Made by a program: the position numbers and the translations under genes. Positions 26,380-35,411 of a DNA stretch of 64,000 nucleotides are shown piece by piece. Position 1 is the first letter of the stretch, and each line of letters starts with the position of its first letter. Source of the DNA: an uncultured Bacteroidia bacterium (GTDB taxonomy: Bacteria; Bacteroidota; Bacteroidia; Bacteroidales; F082); assembly GCA_902799345.1 (NCBI GenBank), contig CADBZW010000005.1, positions 62,001 through 126,000 on the forward strand, in the 5' to 3' direction. The notes below the pieces were generated by a model that had not been told where the DNA came from, did no database searches, and was given only the letters and a program-made list of their open reading frames with translations.

Positions 26380-29300
26380 ATGAAAAAACTATCTATTATC
26401 CTTGTCATAATGGCTGCAACGCTTTTTGCGCAGGCCCAAACTATCCAACAGACCTATCATTTCGGTCAGCCCACCGTCAGCGAACGTGACGGCTACCAGC
26501 AAATCGGCTTCAAAGGTTGCCTGCCTCAAGGCATCGTGGGCGAGCCTACTCTGCCCTGGCAGAGCGTCAGCCTCATCCTACCCCAAGGCCAAGAAGCCGT
26601 TTCCATCAATGTGGAATTTTCTGATTTTGTGACACTTGAAGGCCAATACAACCTCTATCCCTACCAACAACCGAGGACGTATTCCGAAGACAAGAACCTT
26701 CCTTTTGCCAAAAACGAGAACCTATACCGTTCAGAAAGCGCCTACCCCACAAGAAGCCACGGCAAGGTCAGCACACAATACCTGAACGGCATTTCGGTGG
26801 CATTTGCAGGCTTCACGCCTTTGCGTTATGTGCCCGCCTCAGGCGCGGTCAGCTATGCCCGCACGGTGACAGTGACCATCGAGATCACCTCGAGCCGCGA
26901 CGACCATAGCCGCAAGCTCTGGCTCACGCCCGAAAACGAGGCATCGCTACAACGGCTGGCACAAAACGCCACCTTGCTCAACACCTACAGCAAGCGCGGT
27001 CGCGAACTCGGCGGCTACGACATGCTCGTCATCACCTCGGAGGCATGGGTCGACCACTTCAGCGAATATCTCAACCTATACAACGGCAAGGGCATCCGCA
27101 CCCGCATCGTCGCCTTGGAAGACATCTATTCCACTACCGAAGGACGTGACGAACAGGAGCAGATCCGCAACTACATCATACAGGAATATGAAAACAACGG
27201 CATACAGATGGTGAGCCTCGGCGGCGACGTCAGCATCGTGCCTTACCGCAGCCTATTCTGCTGGGCGCAGGAAGGTTATGAGGACGAACTGCCTGCCGAC
27301 ATGTACTACGCCTGCCTCGACGGCACCTTCAACGACGACGATGACGACCGTTGGGGCGAAGTGGGCGAAGACGACCTGCTGCCAGAAATCGGCATCGGAC
27401 GTCTGCCTTTCAACAACGAGACGCAGTTCAACAACATCATGCACAAGACCCTCAGCTACCTGCAGACGCCGGTATCAGGCGAGTTCACCTCTCCCATCCT
27501 CGGTGCCGAGCACCTCGGCGACGGCTACTATGGTGACATTGACATGGAACGCCTCATCGGCGAAGTCCATGACTACGACTACACCACTTATGGATATCCC
27601 GAAGGCTACAGCTTCAAACGCTATTATGAATCGGCAAGCAATCCTTGGAGAGGCACTGCCTTCAAGAACGTCATTGTTACTGGAGGACAATATGTGCACC
27701 ATGTGGGCCACGCCAACACCGACATCGTGGCGGGTTGGGACGGTAGCACCATAACCGATAACTATTTCGGTGGCAACGACGGCATCAACCACAACTATAT
27801 GCTCTTCCATTCGCACGGCTGCATCTGCGGCAACTTCCCCGTCAACTGCATCCTCGAAAAGATGGTCACGGTTCAAACCGGATTTGTGGTCACCACGGGC
27901 AACTCACGCTACGGCTGGTATGTGCCGTGGGGCGACGGCATGGCCGCCCACATTCACCGCGAGTTCGTAGATGCCTACTGCCACGACCACATTGCATCGG
28001 TCGGCATGGCATTGCGCGAAGCCAAGATTGCCTCGGCACCTTGGGTCTCCATCCCTTACATCGACGAAAACGGAGAGCCTACCGGAGATGAAAACGGCTG
28101 CCTGCGTTGGAACATTTACTGCCTCAACGTGTTGGGCGACGCCGCCTTGTGTCCTTGGTTCGAGGAGCCTTTCACGCCCAACGTGGTCTTCGACAACGGC
28201 CTGAAGGTGGGTACCACCACGACCACCGTCCACGTAAGCCATTTCGAGACACCGCTCGACAACTTCCGTGTCAGCCTATACGATGGTGAGACCCTGTTAG
28301 GCTTCGGTATCACCGACGAAAACGGCGACGCTGTACTCAACTTCTCCCCTGCCCTCGACATAGTGGGAACGATGCAACTCATCATTACGGGACAGAGCGC
28401 ATGGCCTCAGACCTTAGAGGTAACGGGCTTCAACGACGAAGCCTTCGTCTATGGCGACATCATCGGCTTCGACGGCCCCACCGCGTTTGGAACAGAGCGT
28501 TATGTCAGCATCGACCTCCACAACAGAGGCGACCAAGCCGCTATGGGCGTGGAAGTGGATTTGAGTTCAGACTGCGAGTATGTCGAAATCGTCCCGAGCA
28601 ATTTGTTCGTCGCCGAGCTGAATGCCAACAGCACCATGAACTTCGATCAAGCCGGACGCCTCATCATCGCCAATGACGTCCCTGACCAGACTTTGTTCAC
28701 CTTGAACCTCACCGCTACGACAGGAGCCGAGGAACGCACCACCAGCCGACAATTCATGCTGTTGGCTCCAAACCTGCAATTCTCGGACTATGAAGTAGAG
28801 GAACTCAACGGTGATGGCAACGGATACTTCGACCCAGGCGAGCGTGCCGTCATCCACATCCACGGCAAAAACATCGGTCACGCCTTGGCTCCCAACACCT
28901 ATCTGCAGGCTTCTTGTGACAACGAAAGCATACAATTCGAAGCAAGCACCATACAAATCGGCGACATGGATGTCAATGGTGGCTTCGTTGCCGACCTCAT
29001 CCTCACTTCCGATGCTGACATCGTCAGCGGCACCCTGTTCCACCTTAATTTTGGACTCCACACTGGTGAATACACCACCACGACGGACTATGCTCTATCG
29101 GTGGGCTTGGCCGTAGAGACCTTCGAAAGCGGCGACTTCAGCTTCCTCGACTGGTTCCAAGAAGGTGACCTGCCTTGGACTATCACCAATGAAGAAGCCC
29201 ACAGCGGCGACTACTGTGCTCGTAGTGGTGCCATCGGCGACAATGAAGTCACCAAACTCGTCGTCTATGCCGACATCCTCAACGACGGCGAAATCAGCTT

Positions 29301-29778
29301 CTGGTTCAAGACATCCACGGAAGTTCGTAAAGACATCTTTGCTTTCTATATCGATAATCGCAAGCAAGACTGGTGGTGGGGCGAAAACGACTGGACCTAT
29401 GCCAGCTACAATTTTGAGGCAGGCCGTCATGTCTTCACCTGGCTTTACGACAAGAGTGGCAGCGGCTCAGCGGGAGCCGACTGCGTTTGGGTTGACGACA
29501 TCACCTTCCCACGCACCTGTACCATCAGCGACGTGGAAGAGGTCACGGAACAGAAGACCAACGTCCTCTATCCGAATCCCACTACGGGCAGCTTCACCAT
29601 TGAGTTGGTTGAGGAAAGCAACATCAGCATTTACAATATGTTGGGTCAGCAAATCATGCAACTCGGCAAGGTGTCGGACTTGCAACATTTCGACATGGGA
29701 AATGCACCCAAGGGCTTGTATTTCATCCAGATTCAAAACGGCAACCAGACCGAAGTCAAGAAGATTATCGTAGAATAA
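26380..29778 (+). CDS. Gingipain-type C25 cysteine protease with T9SS sorting domain (1)
   Basis: 1132 aa. Signal peptide MKKLSIILVIMAATLFAQAQ, then a propeptide-like region to about residue 210. The C25 domain has YDMLVITSEAWVDHF, LGGDVSIVPYRS, DLLPEIGIGRLPF, the catalytic His444 in HHVGHANTD and Cys481 in HSHGCICGNFP. An Ig-like C-terminal part of the protease, further beta-sandwich domains and a cleaved-adhesin-like DWF...CVWVDDI segment follow. The last about 75 residues are a T9SS type A domain (LYPNPTTGSF, GLYFIQIQNG, KKIIVE). Exported across the outer membrane and probably surface-bound. First gene of a protease/GH3 transcript. Confidence 0.9.
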   Translation: MKKLSIILVIMAATLFAQAQTIQQTYHFGQPTVSERDGYQQIGFKGCLPQGIVGEPTLPWQSVSLILPQGQEAVSINVEFSDFVTLEGQYNLYPYQQPRTYSEDKNLPFAKNENLYRSESAYPTRSHGKVSTQYLNGISVAFAGFTPLRYVPASGAVSYARTVTVTIEITSSRDDHSRKLWLTPENEASLQRLAQNATLLNTYSKRGRELGGYDMLVITSEAWVDHFSEYLNLYNGKGIRTRIVALEDIYSTTEGRDEQEQIRNYIIQEYENNGIQMVSLGGDVSIVPYRSLFCWAQEGYEDELPADMYYACLDGTFNDDDDDRWGEVGEDDLLPEIGIGRLPFNNETQFNNIMHKTLSYLQTPVSGEFTSPILGAEHLGDGYYGDIDMERLIGEVHDYDYTTYGYPEGYSFKRYYESASNPWRGTAFKNVIVTGGQYVHHVGHANTDIVAGWDGSTITDNYFGGNDGINHNYMLFHSHGCICGNFPVNCILEKMVTVQTGFVVTTGNSRYGWYVPWGDGMAAHIHREFVDAYCHDHIASVGMALREAKIASAPWVSIPYIDENGEPTGDENGCLRWNIYCLNVLGDAALCPWFEEPFTPNVVFDNGLKVGTTTTTVHVSHFETPLDNFRVSLYDGETLLGFGITDENGDAVLNFSPALDIVGTMQLIITGQSAWPQTLEVTGFNDEAFVYGDIIGFDGPTAFGTERYVSIDLHNRGDQAAMGVEVDLSSDCEYVEIVPSNLFVAELNANSTMNFDQAGRLIIANDVPDQTLFTLNLTATTGAEERTTSRQFMLLAPNLQFSDYEVEELNGDGNGYFDPGERAVIHIHGKNIGHALAPNTYLQASCDNESIQFEASTIQIGDMDVNGGFVADLILTSDADIVSGTLFHLNFGLHTGEYTTTTDYALSVGLAVETFESGDFSFLDWFQEGDLPWTITNEEAHSGDYCARSGAIGDNEVTKLVVYADILNDGEISFWFKTSTEVRKDIFAFYIDNRKQDWWWGENDWTYASYNFEAGRHVFTWLYDKSGSGSAGADCVWVDDITFPRTCTISDVEEVTEQKTNVLYPNPTTGSFTIELVEESNISIYNMLGQQIMQLGKVSDLQHFDMGNAPKGLYFIQIQNGNQTEVKKIIVE

Positions 29779-29784
29779 GACATC

Positions 29785-32046
29785 ATGAAAAAGCAAGGCT
29801 TGATACTGATGCTATGCCTAATGTGCGCTCTTTTTGCCACGAAAGGCATGGCCCAAAATACTATTGTCCTTCGCGAGGACAACATTGACGACATCATCAA
29901 GGCCATGACCGTGGAGGAAAAGGTCGGTTTATTGGTGGGCAGCCAAGAAGCCATGATGCCCGGCGCGGCGGGTAACACCCGACCTATAGAGCGTCTCGGC
30001 ATCCCCATGACGATACTCTGCGACGGCCCTGCCGGCCTCAACATCGAGCCGACACGCGAAGGCACCGACCAGACTTTCTACTGCACGGGATTCCCTACCG
30101 GCACCCTGACGGCCTGTTCGTGGGACATTGCGCTGATGGAATATATGACCTCTGCCATGGGTAACGAAGTGTTGGAATATGGCGCCGACGTCATTCTCGC
30201 CCCTGGCATCAATCTGCACCGTAACCCATTGTGTGGCCGCAACTTCGAGTATTTCTCCGAAGACCCGTTGCTGTCGGGCAAGATGGCCGCCGCCTTTGTG
30301 AGTGGCATACAATCCAACGGCGTGGGCACCTCGATAAAACACTATGCCGCCAACAGCCAAGAAATCAACCGCAGGGAAAACGACGCCCGCATCAGCGACC
30401 GTGCCTTGCGCGAGCTCTACCTCAAGAACTTTGAAATCGCCGTGAAGGAAGGCAAGCCTTGGACGGTAATGTCGTCGTACAACAAAGTCAACGGCGACTA
30501 CACGCAGCAGCACCATGGCATGCTCACCACCGTGCTTCGCGACGAATGGGGCTTCGACGGCATCGTGATGACCGACTGGGGCGTGAAAGAAGGCACCGTG
30601 AAAGCCGCCAAAGCCGGCAATGACCTGATGGAACCTGGTCGCCCGGTAGAAATGGAGCGTCTATTGGCCGCCATCAACAAGGGTGAAATCAGCATGGAAG
30701 AAATCGACCGCAATGTGCGCAACATCCTGAAATACATCGTCAAGACACCGAATTTCAAGCACTACAAGCACTCCGACAAGCCCGATTTGAAAGCCCATGC
30801 CACAGTGGCGCGCAAGGCTGCGGAAGAGTCAATCGTTCTCCTCAAAAACGGCAACAACACTTTGCCCATGAAAGGCAACGAGAAAGTGGCTCTTTACGGC
30901 ATCACCTCCGTCGACTTCTTCGGCATCGGAACGGGTTCGGGCGAAGTGAACACAGCACATGTCGCCAACATGCAGGAAGCGATGACTACGGCAGGCTTCA
31001 CTTTGGACAAAGACCTGGCCGAATACTACCGTAGTTGCTATGCCACCCAAACGGCGACAGAAAAAATGAACGGGAGCGCCATCGACAAACGTCATCGTGC
31101 TGAACCTACCGTTTCGATAAAGGCCATCGAACGCCAGGCACAAGCCAACGACATGGCCGTTTTCGTTTTGGGTCGCACTGCCGGCGAAGGTGCCGACCGC
31201 GTGGTGAAAGACGACTTCGAACTCACCGCCATCGAGCGAGAACTGTTACAAAACATAAGCATGTGCTATCACAAAGCAGGAAAGAAAGTCGTCATAATCA
31301 TCAACGCCGTCGGCGTCGTTGAGACGGCATCGTGGAAAAACATGGTCGATGCCATACTCTTACCGTGGACCCCTGGGCAAGAAGGAGCATACGCCGTGGC
31401 CGACATCCTGACGGGCAAAGTGAACCCCTCGGGCAAGCTGGCCGAGACTTTTCCCATTAACTACATGGACATACCCTCTTCGAGGAACTTCCCTTACACT
31501 TGGGACATGACCGAAGGAAGAAAAGGAGAGAGAAAGAATGTGGACTTCACGGACTACGAGGAAGACATCTGGGTTGGCTATCGCTACTTCCAAACCAACA
31601 ATGTGGAAGTCTCATTTCCCTTCGGCTACGGCTTGAGCTACACGACATTCAGCTACTCCAAGCCCTCGGTAAAAGCCGGCAAGGAGGGCTTCACCGCCAC
31701 CATCACCGTGACCAACACGGGTAAAGTGGCAGGCCGCGAGGTCGTCGAGCTATACGTTGCCGCCCCTGCGGGAGGCCTTGAAAAACCCGCTCGTGAGTTG
31801 AAGGCTTTCGCCAAAACCAAGATGTTGGCCCCTGGCCAGTCAGAGACCGTCACGATGAAAGTCAGCGCCTATGAGATGGCTTCGTTCAACGAGGAACACT
31901 CGGCTTGGGAGACAGCAGCAGGCACTTATCAAGTCATGTTTGGGGCTTCCGTAGCCGACATCCTTGCCACGGCCTCATTCAATTTCAAGAAGGCTCAGAC
32001 CTGGCCTGTGCATGATGTATTGAGACCTGTAAAAGAGGCCGAATAG
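29785..32046 (+). CDS. Glycoside hydrolase family 3 enzyme with fibronectin-like tail
   Basis: 753 aa, starting 6 bases after the protease stop. Signal peptide MKKQGLILMLCLMCALFATKGMAQ. GH3 barrel: RLGIPMTILCDGPAGLN, APGINLHRNPLCGRNFEYFS, SIKHYAANSQEINR and the nucleophile D264 in DGIVMTDWG. C-terminal alpha/beta domain with VFVLGRTAGEGADR, then FPFGYGLSYTTFSYS and a fibronectin-III-like end. Arrangement and motifs fit the beta-glucosidase/thermostable GH3 group. Predicted periplasmic. Paralogue-level similarity to the lipoprotein GH3 at 22923-25238 is moderate, so they probably differ in substrate. Confidence 0.88.
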   Translation: MKKQGLILMLCLMCALFATKGMAQNTIVLREDNIDDIIKAMTVEEKVGLLVGSQEAMMPGAAGNTRPIERLGIPMTILCDGPAGLNIEPTREGTDQTFYCTGFPTGTLTACSWDIALMEYMTSAMGNEVLEYGADVILAPGINLHRNPLCGRNFEYFSEDPLLSGKMAAAFVSGIQSNGVGTSIKHYAANSQEINRRENDARISDRALRELYLKNFEIAVKEGKPWTVMSSYNKVNGDYTQQHHGMLTTVLRDEWGFDGIVMTDWGVKEGTVKAAKAGNDLMEPGRPVEMERLLAAINKGEISMEEIDRNVRNILKYIVKTPNFKHYKHSDKPDLKAHATVARKAAEESIVLLKNGNNTLPMKGNEKVALYGITSVDFFGIGTGSGEVNTAHVANMQEAMTTAGFTLDKDLAEYYRSCYATQTATEKMNGSAIDKRHRAEPTVSIKAIERQAQANDMAVFVLGRTAGEGADRVVKDDFELTAIERELLQNISMCYHKAGKKVVIIINAVGVVETASWKNMVDAILLPWTPGQEGAYAVADILTGKVNPSGKLAETFPINYMDIPSSRNFPYTWDMTEGRKGERKNVDFTDYEEDIWVGYRYFQTNNVEVSFPFGYGLSYTTFSYSKPSVKAGKEGFTATITVTNTGKVAGREVVELYVAAPAGGLEKPARELKAFAKTKMLAPGQSETVTMKVSAYEMASFNEEHSAWETAAGTYQVMFGASVADILATASFNFKKAQTWPVHDVLRPVKEAE

Positions 32047-32149
32047 TTGAGTTAGTAGCCTTTAACATTTCCTCCCATTCATCCTCTTCCTGAGCCAGCA
32101 AAACCGCTGGAGCCAGCAGGAGCAGCAACAAGGCCAAATGTTTTTTCAT
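31985..32149 (-). CDS. Small exported peptide or truncated gene
   Basis: 54 aa beginning MKKHLALLLLLLAPAVLLAQ, a convincing signal peptide, then EEDEWEEMLKATNSTIRPLL and a short tail. A TATCTTTG box lies about 25 bases upstream, so transcription is plausible. The 3' third lies antisense to the end of the GH3 gene, which suggests either a truncated former gene or a real micro-secreted peptide of about 34 mature residues. No family recognised. Confidence 0.4.
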   Translation of the reverse strand: MKKHLALLLLLLAPAVLLAQEEDEWEEMLKATNSTIRPLLQVSIHHAQARSEPS

Positions 32150-32170
32150 GGTTTTGAGATTTTGTTGCCA

Positions 32171-32178
32171 CAAAGATA
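32171..32178 (-). promoter_or_regulatory. Bacteroidota -7 promoter box
   Basis: TATCTTTG on the minus strand, upstream of the 54-residue signal-peptide ORF. Confidence 0.45.
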
Positions 32179-32220
32179 GATGTATTTTTGAAAATACCAA
32201 CTTCATGTTATAAATATGCG

Positions 32221-32229
32221 TATTTTTGC
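32221..32229 (+). promoter_or_regulatory. Bacteroidota -7 promoter box (second C25 protease)
   Basis: TATTTTTGC followed by CACC, 33 bases before the ATG at 32263. The 10-base context TATTTTTGCA and CC after it is the same as at the first C25 gene. Confidence 0.7.
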
Positions 32230-32262
32230 ACCTAAACAGCTAGAACAAATTCATTTAATGAT

Positions 32263-34560
32263 ATGAAAAAGCTTAGTTTTATCATGATGTGCTTGATGGC
32301 CAGCTTGTTTGCCAAGGCTCAGACCATCGAAAAGACCTATTATTTCGGTCAACCCAACCTCAACCAAATCCAAGGCTATGAACAAGTGCAATTCAAGGAT
32401 TGCATGCAAAGCGCCACTGCGGGTCAGCCCTCGCTGCCCTGGCAAAGCATCAGCCTGATGCTGCCTCAAGGCCAAGAGGCCGTTGCCATCGAGGTGGAGC
32501 TCTCCGATTTCCAAACGATTGCAGGTACACACAACCTGTTCCCATACCAATCGGCCCGCACCTACTCCGACCCTGTGCGCCGTCAGTTTGAGAAAGACGA
32601 GGCCCTTTATGCCTCCAAGAGCGTCTACCCAGCCAAAGCCTACGGCAAGCTGAGCACGCAATACCTCAATGGTGTCGGCTTCGCCTTCTCGGCGTTCACC
32701 CCTGTGCAATATGTGCCTGGCACGGGCGAAGTGCGTTATGCCTCCAAAGCCACCGTGCGCGTCACCACCACTGCAGCCAAGGCCGACCAAAGCCGCAAGC
32801 TGTGGCTCACGGGCGACAATGCCCAACGCGTCAAGAGTTTGGCCCAAAACCCTGAAATGCTTGAAACCTACAACACCCGTGGCCGCTCTGTTGGCGGTTA
32901 CGACCTGCTGGTGGTCACCACTGCGCCATACGTCAGCGCTTTTGACGAATACGTGACGTTCTACCAAGCCCGTGGCTTGCGCGTTCGCGTTGTCGACCTT
33001 GCCAACATAGTGAGTAGCATGGAAGGTCGCGACGACCAAGAGAAACTTCGCAATTACATCATCCAAGAATACGAAGAAAACGGCATCATCATGGTGAACT
33101 TGGCCGGCGACGTGCCTGCCATTCCTTATCGCGGCTTCTACTGCTATGTGACCAGTGGCGGTGGCAACCAAGAAGACAGCAGCATCCCCGCCGACATGTA
33201 CTATGCTTGCCTTGACGGCACATGGAACGACAACAACGACAACAAATGGGGCGAAATCGGCGAAGACGACCTCCTGCCCGAAATTGGCATTGGCCGTATG
33301 TGTTTCAGCGATGAAAACGAACTGCAAAACATGCTGCACAAGACCTTCAGCTATCAAGCCGAACCCGTGCTTGGCGAGTTCCGCAAGGTCATCATGGGTG
33401 GCGAGCACCTCTACGACGACCCATTGAGCAACGGCAGTGACTTCCTCGAACTGCTTATTGGCACACACGATGACAACGGGTATACGACAACGGGTATTCC
33501 CGAAAACTACAACTTCACCCGTCTGTATGAAGAAGAAGGCAACTGGAGCGGCACTGCATTGCGCAACGCCATCAACCAAGGCACCCAATATGTCCATCAC
33601 GACGGTCATGCCAACACCATCTATGTGGCTGGCTGGCTCACCTACGATATTACCGACAGCAACTTCAGCGGCGTGAACGGTGTGGATCACAACTACACCT
33701 TCTTCCATACCTCGGGCTGCATCTGCGGCGACTTCAGCGACGACTGCATCTTGGAACGCATGACCAAGATCAGCAACTTCGCCGTAGCCACTTTCGGCAA
33801 CTCGCGCTACGGTTGGTTCAACGAAGGCCAAACCGAGGGTCCCGCCATCCACTTGCATCGCGAGACGGAAGATGCCTACTACAACGACCGCATCCCATAC
33901 GGTGGCATGGCTTTGAGAGAAAGCAAAATCGCCACCGCTCCTTGGGTGAATGCCCCTGGCCAATGGGAAGAAGGCGCCTTGCGCTGGAACTTCTACGACC
34001 TCAACATGATGGGCGATGTGGCCGTCAGTGCTTGGCACGACGAGCCTTTCACGCCCAAAGTAAACTATTCCTTGCCCGTGGTCACTGAAACCGTCACCAC
34101 ACTCAACGTCAACGTGACCAACGACAACGGCGAAGGCCAGAAGAACTTCCGTTGCAGCCTCTTCGACGGTGAGGAGCTGCTCGGCGTGGCCTACACCGAC
34201 GAGAGCGGATTGGCCATCATCGAGTTCGGCGAGCCTGTCGAACTTGCCAACGGCATGAACCTTATCGTCACCGGTTGCGACGCTTGGCCGCAGAACATCA
34301 GCCTCGACCTCACCGCCACCGCCGAAAACACCATGGTCGACGTGAACATCTACCCCAACCCCAACAAGGGTCAGTTCACACTGAGCCTGCCTGAAGAAGA
34401 CTGCGACATCACCATCTGCAACAGCCTCGGACAAGTGGTACATCAAAGCCAAGCTCACGGCATGACCACCCTAAACCTCGAAAGCCTCAGCCAAGGCATG
34501 TACTTTGTGACGGTGAAGTCGGAAAAGGCGGTGGGGAGTTTGAAGTTTGTGAGGGAATAA
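32263..34560 (+). CDS. Gingipain-type C25 cysteine protease with T9SS sorting domain (2)
   Basis: 765 aa, a shorter paralogue of the protease at 26380. Signal peptide MKKLSFIMMCLMASLFAKAQ, propeptide region with PSLPWQSISLMLPQGQEAV shared with the first copy, C25 domain with YDLLVVTTAPYVSAF, LAGDVPAIPYRGF, catalytic His449 in HHDGHANT and Cys486 in HTSGCICGDF. It lacks the extra beta-sandwich and adhesin-like part of the longer paralogue. After the protease's Ig-like end comes the T9SS type A domain (IYPNPNKGQFTLSLPE, GMYFVTVKSE, LKFVRE). Own promoter and own terminator. Confidence 0.9.
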   Translation: MKKLSFIMMCLMASLFAKAQTIEKTYYFGQPNLNQIQGYEQVQFKDCMQSATAGQPSLPWQSISLMLPQGQEAVAIEVELSDFQTIAGTHNLFPYQSARTYSDPVRRQFEKDEALYASKSVYPAKAYGKLSTQYLNGVGFAFSAFTPVQYVPGTGEVRYASKATVRVTTTAAKADQSRKLWLTGDNAQRVKSLAQNPEMLETYNTRGRSVGGYDLLVVTTAPYVSAFDEYVTFYQARGLRVRVVDLANIVSSMEGRDDQEKLRNYIIQEYEENGIIMVNLAGDVPAIPYRGFYCYVTSGGGNQEDSSIPADMYYACLDGTWNDNNDNKWGEIGEDDLLPEIGIGRMCFSDENELQNMLHKTFSYQAEPVLGEFRKVIMGGEHLYDDPLSNGSDFLELLIGTHDDNGYTTTGIPENYNFTRLYEEEGNWSGTALRNAINQGTQYVHHDGHANTIYVAGWLTYDITDSNFSGVNGVDHNYTFFHTSGCICGDFSDDCILERMTKISNFAVATFGNSRYGWFNEGQTEGPAIHLHRETEDAYYNDRIPYGGMALRESKIATAPWVNAPGQWEEGALRWNFYDLNMMGDVAVSAWHDEPFTPKVNYSLPVVTETVTTLNVNVTNDNGEGQKNFRCSLFDGEELLGVAYTDESGLAIIEFGEPVELANGMNLIVTGCDAWPQNISLDLTATAENTMVDVNIYPNPNKGQFTLSLPEEDCDITICNSLGQVVHQSQAHGMTTLNLESLSQGMYFVTVKSEKAVGSLKFVRE

Positions 34561-34588
34561 GTGAAAGCTATTCCTCCATACTGTAAGA

Positions 34589-34616
34589 GCCTCGGGAGCG
34601 CGTCTCGAGGCTTTTA
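34589..34616 (+). terminator. Rho-independent terminator
   Basis: GCCTCG...CGAGGC stem followed by TTTTATTTTT, 28 bases after the second C25 protease stop. Confidence 0.75.
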
Positions 34617-34628
34617 TTTTTAGGAGCC

Positions 34629-34859
34629 TTGGCTTTTATTGCAGCTTTTATACATTCAACTTTTATCACACATGATGAATCGTTCCGTTTGCGTTATGAA
34701 ACCGCCATCAGTAACGCCCACGATTTTCTTCCTGAATTTGATGCCGCCTATCATGTCGTTGGCGAGGCCTTGGATGAATTCAACAGACTTTATCCATACC
34801 TGGAAAGGGATTATCCAAACAAATCAACAGACAATAAAAGTAGCATTGGATTTAATTAA
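34629..34859 (+). CDS. Doubtful short ORF or gene remnant
   Basis: 76 codons from a TTG. The part SNAHDFLPEFDAAYHVVGEA and LDEFNRLYPYLERDYPN has normal protein composition, but there is no promoter box and no recognised family, and it overlaps a comparable frame. It sits in a scarred stretch next to a deleted NERD gene, so a remnant of a longer gene is as likely as a real product. Confidence 0.2.
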   Translation: MAFIAAFIHSTFITHDESFRLRYETAISNAHDFLPEFDAAYHVVGEALDEFNRLYPYLERDYPNKSTDNKSSIGFN

Positions 34860-34887
34860 CCGCTGATCTAGTCAGTGTTGTTTAGTG

Positions 34888-35373
34888 TTACTGCGTAGTA
34901 AAGCGGCAACAGGGATAGTTGGAGCAGCCGTAGAAGTTGCCGTATCTGCCGTGGCGGAGGACGAGAGTGCCGCCGCATTGGGGGCAAATGCCGGAAGCTA
35001 TTTTGCTGTCAGTTTTGTATTTAGCGGCATAGACGTTACTCACATGGGTGCGGTCATCCACTTGATCTCTAACGTTCTGCTGGGTTAGACGGTTGACCAC
35101 TTGGGCAACATCGGCATCAGAGAGGCAGGGATAACTATAGCTACGTATGGTGGCCAGTAGCTGGTCGCCGTAGACGACATGGTGCTGCGTGGTGACGTTG
35201 CCTGTCTTCAACATCACATCATCAAGGATGGTGTAGTCTTCGGAAAGCTGCGAAAGGATGTTGTGGACGTGAAGCTCTCCTTCCCTTCCTTTGTGTTCGG
35301 GGGTGTTCCTGAATGCCCGCCAAACGATAAAGGCAATGACCAGTACTATGAGGATGATGCCGAGAGCCATCAA
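34888..35373 (-). pseudogene. NERD-domain protein with its nuclease core deleted
   Basis: 161 aa, in frame. Membrane anchor MMALGIILIVLVIAFIVWRAF, then the first part of a NERD domain (GREGELHVHNILSQLSEDY, DDVMLKTGNVTTQ to residue 63). The next residues, HHVVYGDQLLATIRSY, belong to the far end of the NERD domain as I know it. The central part, which should begin with I-D-H and hold the conserved E-x-K, is missing. The C-terminus is a topoisomerase-type zinc ribbon (C130-PQ-C133, C150-SNYP-C155). The gene is therefore an internally deleted nuclease-related protein, probably inactive, or a derived short form. It follows the ATPase gene on the same strand. Confidence 0.65.
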
Positions 35374-35411
35374 TATGCTGATTTGTGCTATATGCGTAAA
35401 TTAAACTGTAT

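Noticed and set aside
32251-34458. 735-codon open frame antisense to the second C25 protease
   Set aside because: Its Val/His/Ala/Asp-heavy composition is what codon bias on the other strand produces; the protease has catalytic motifs, a signal peptide and a promoter.
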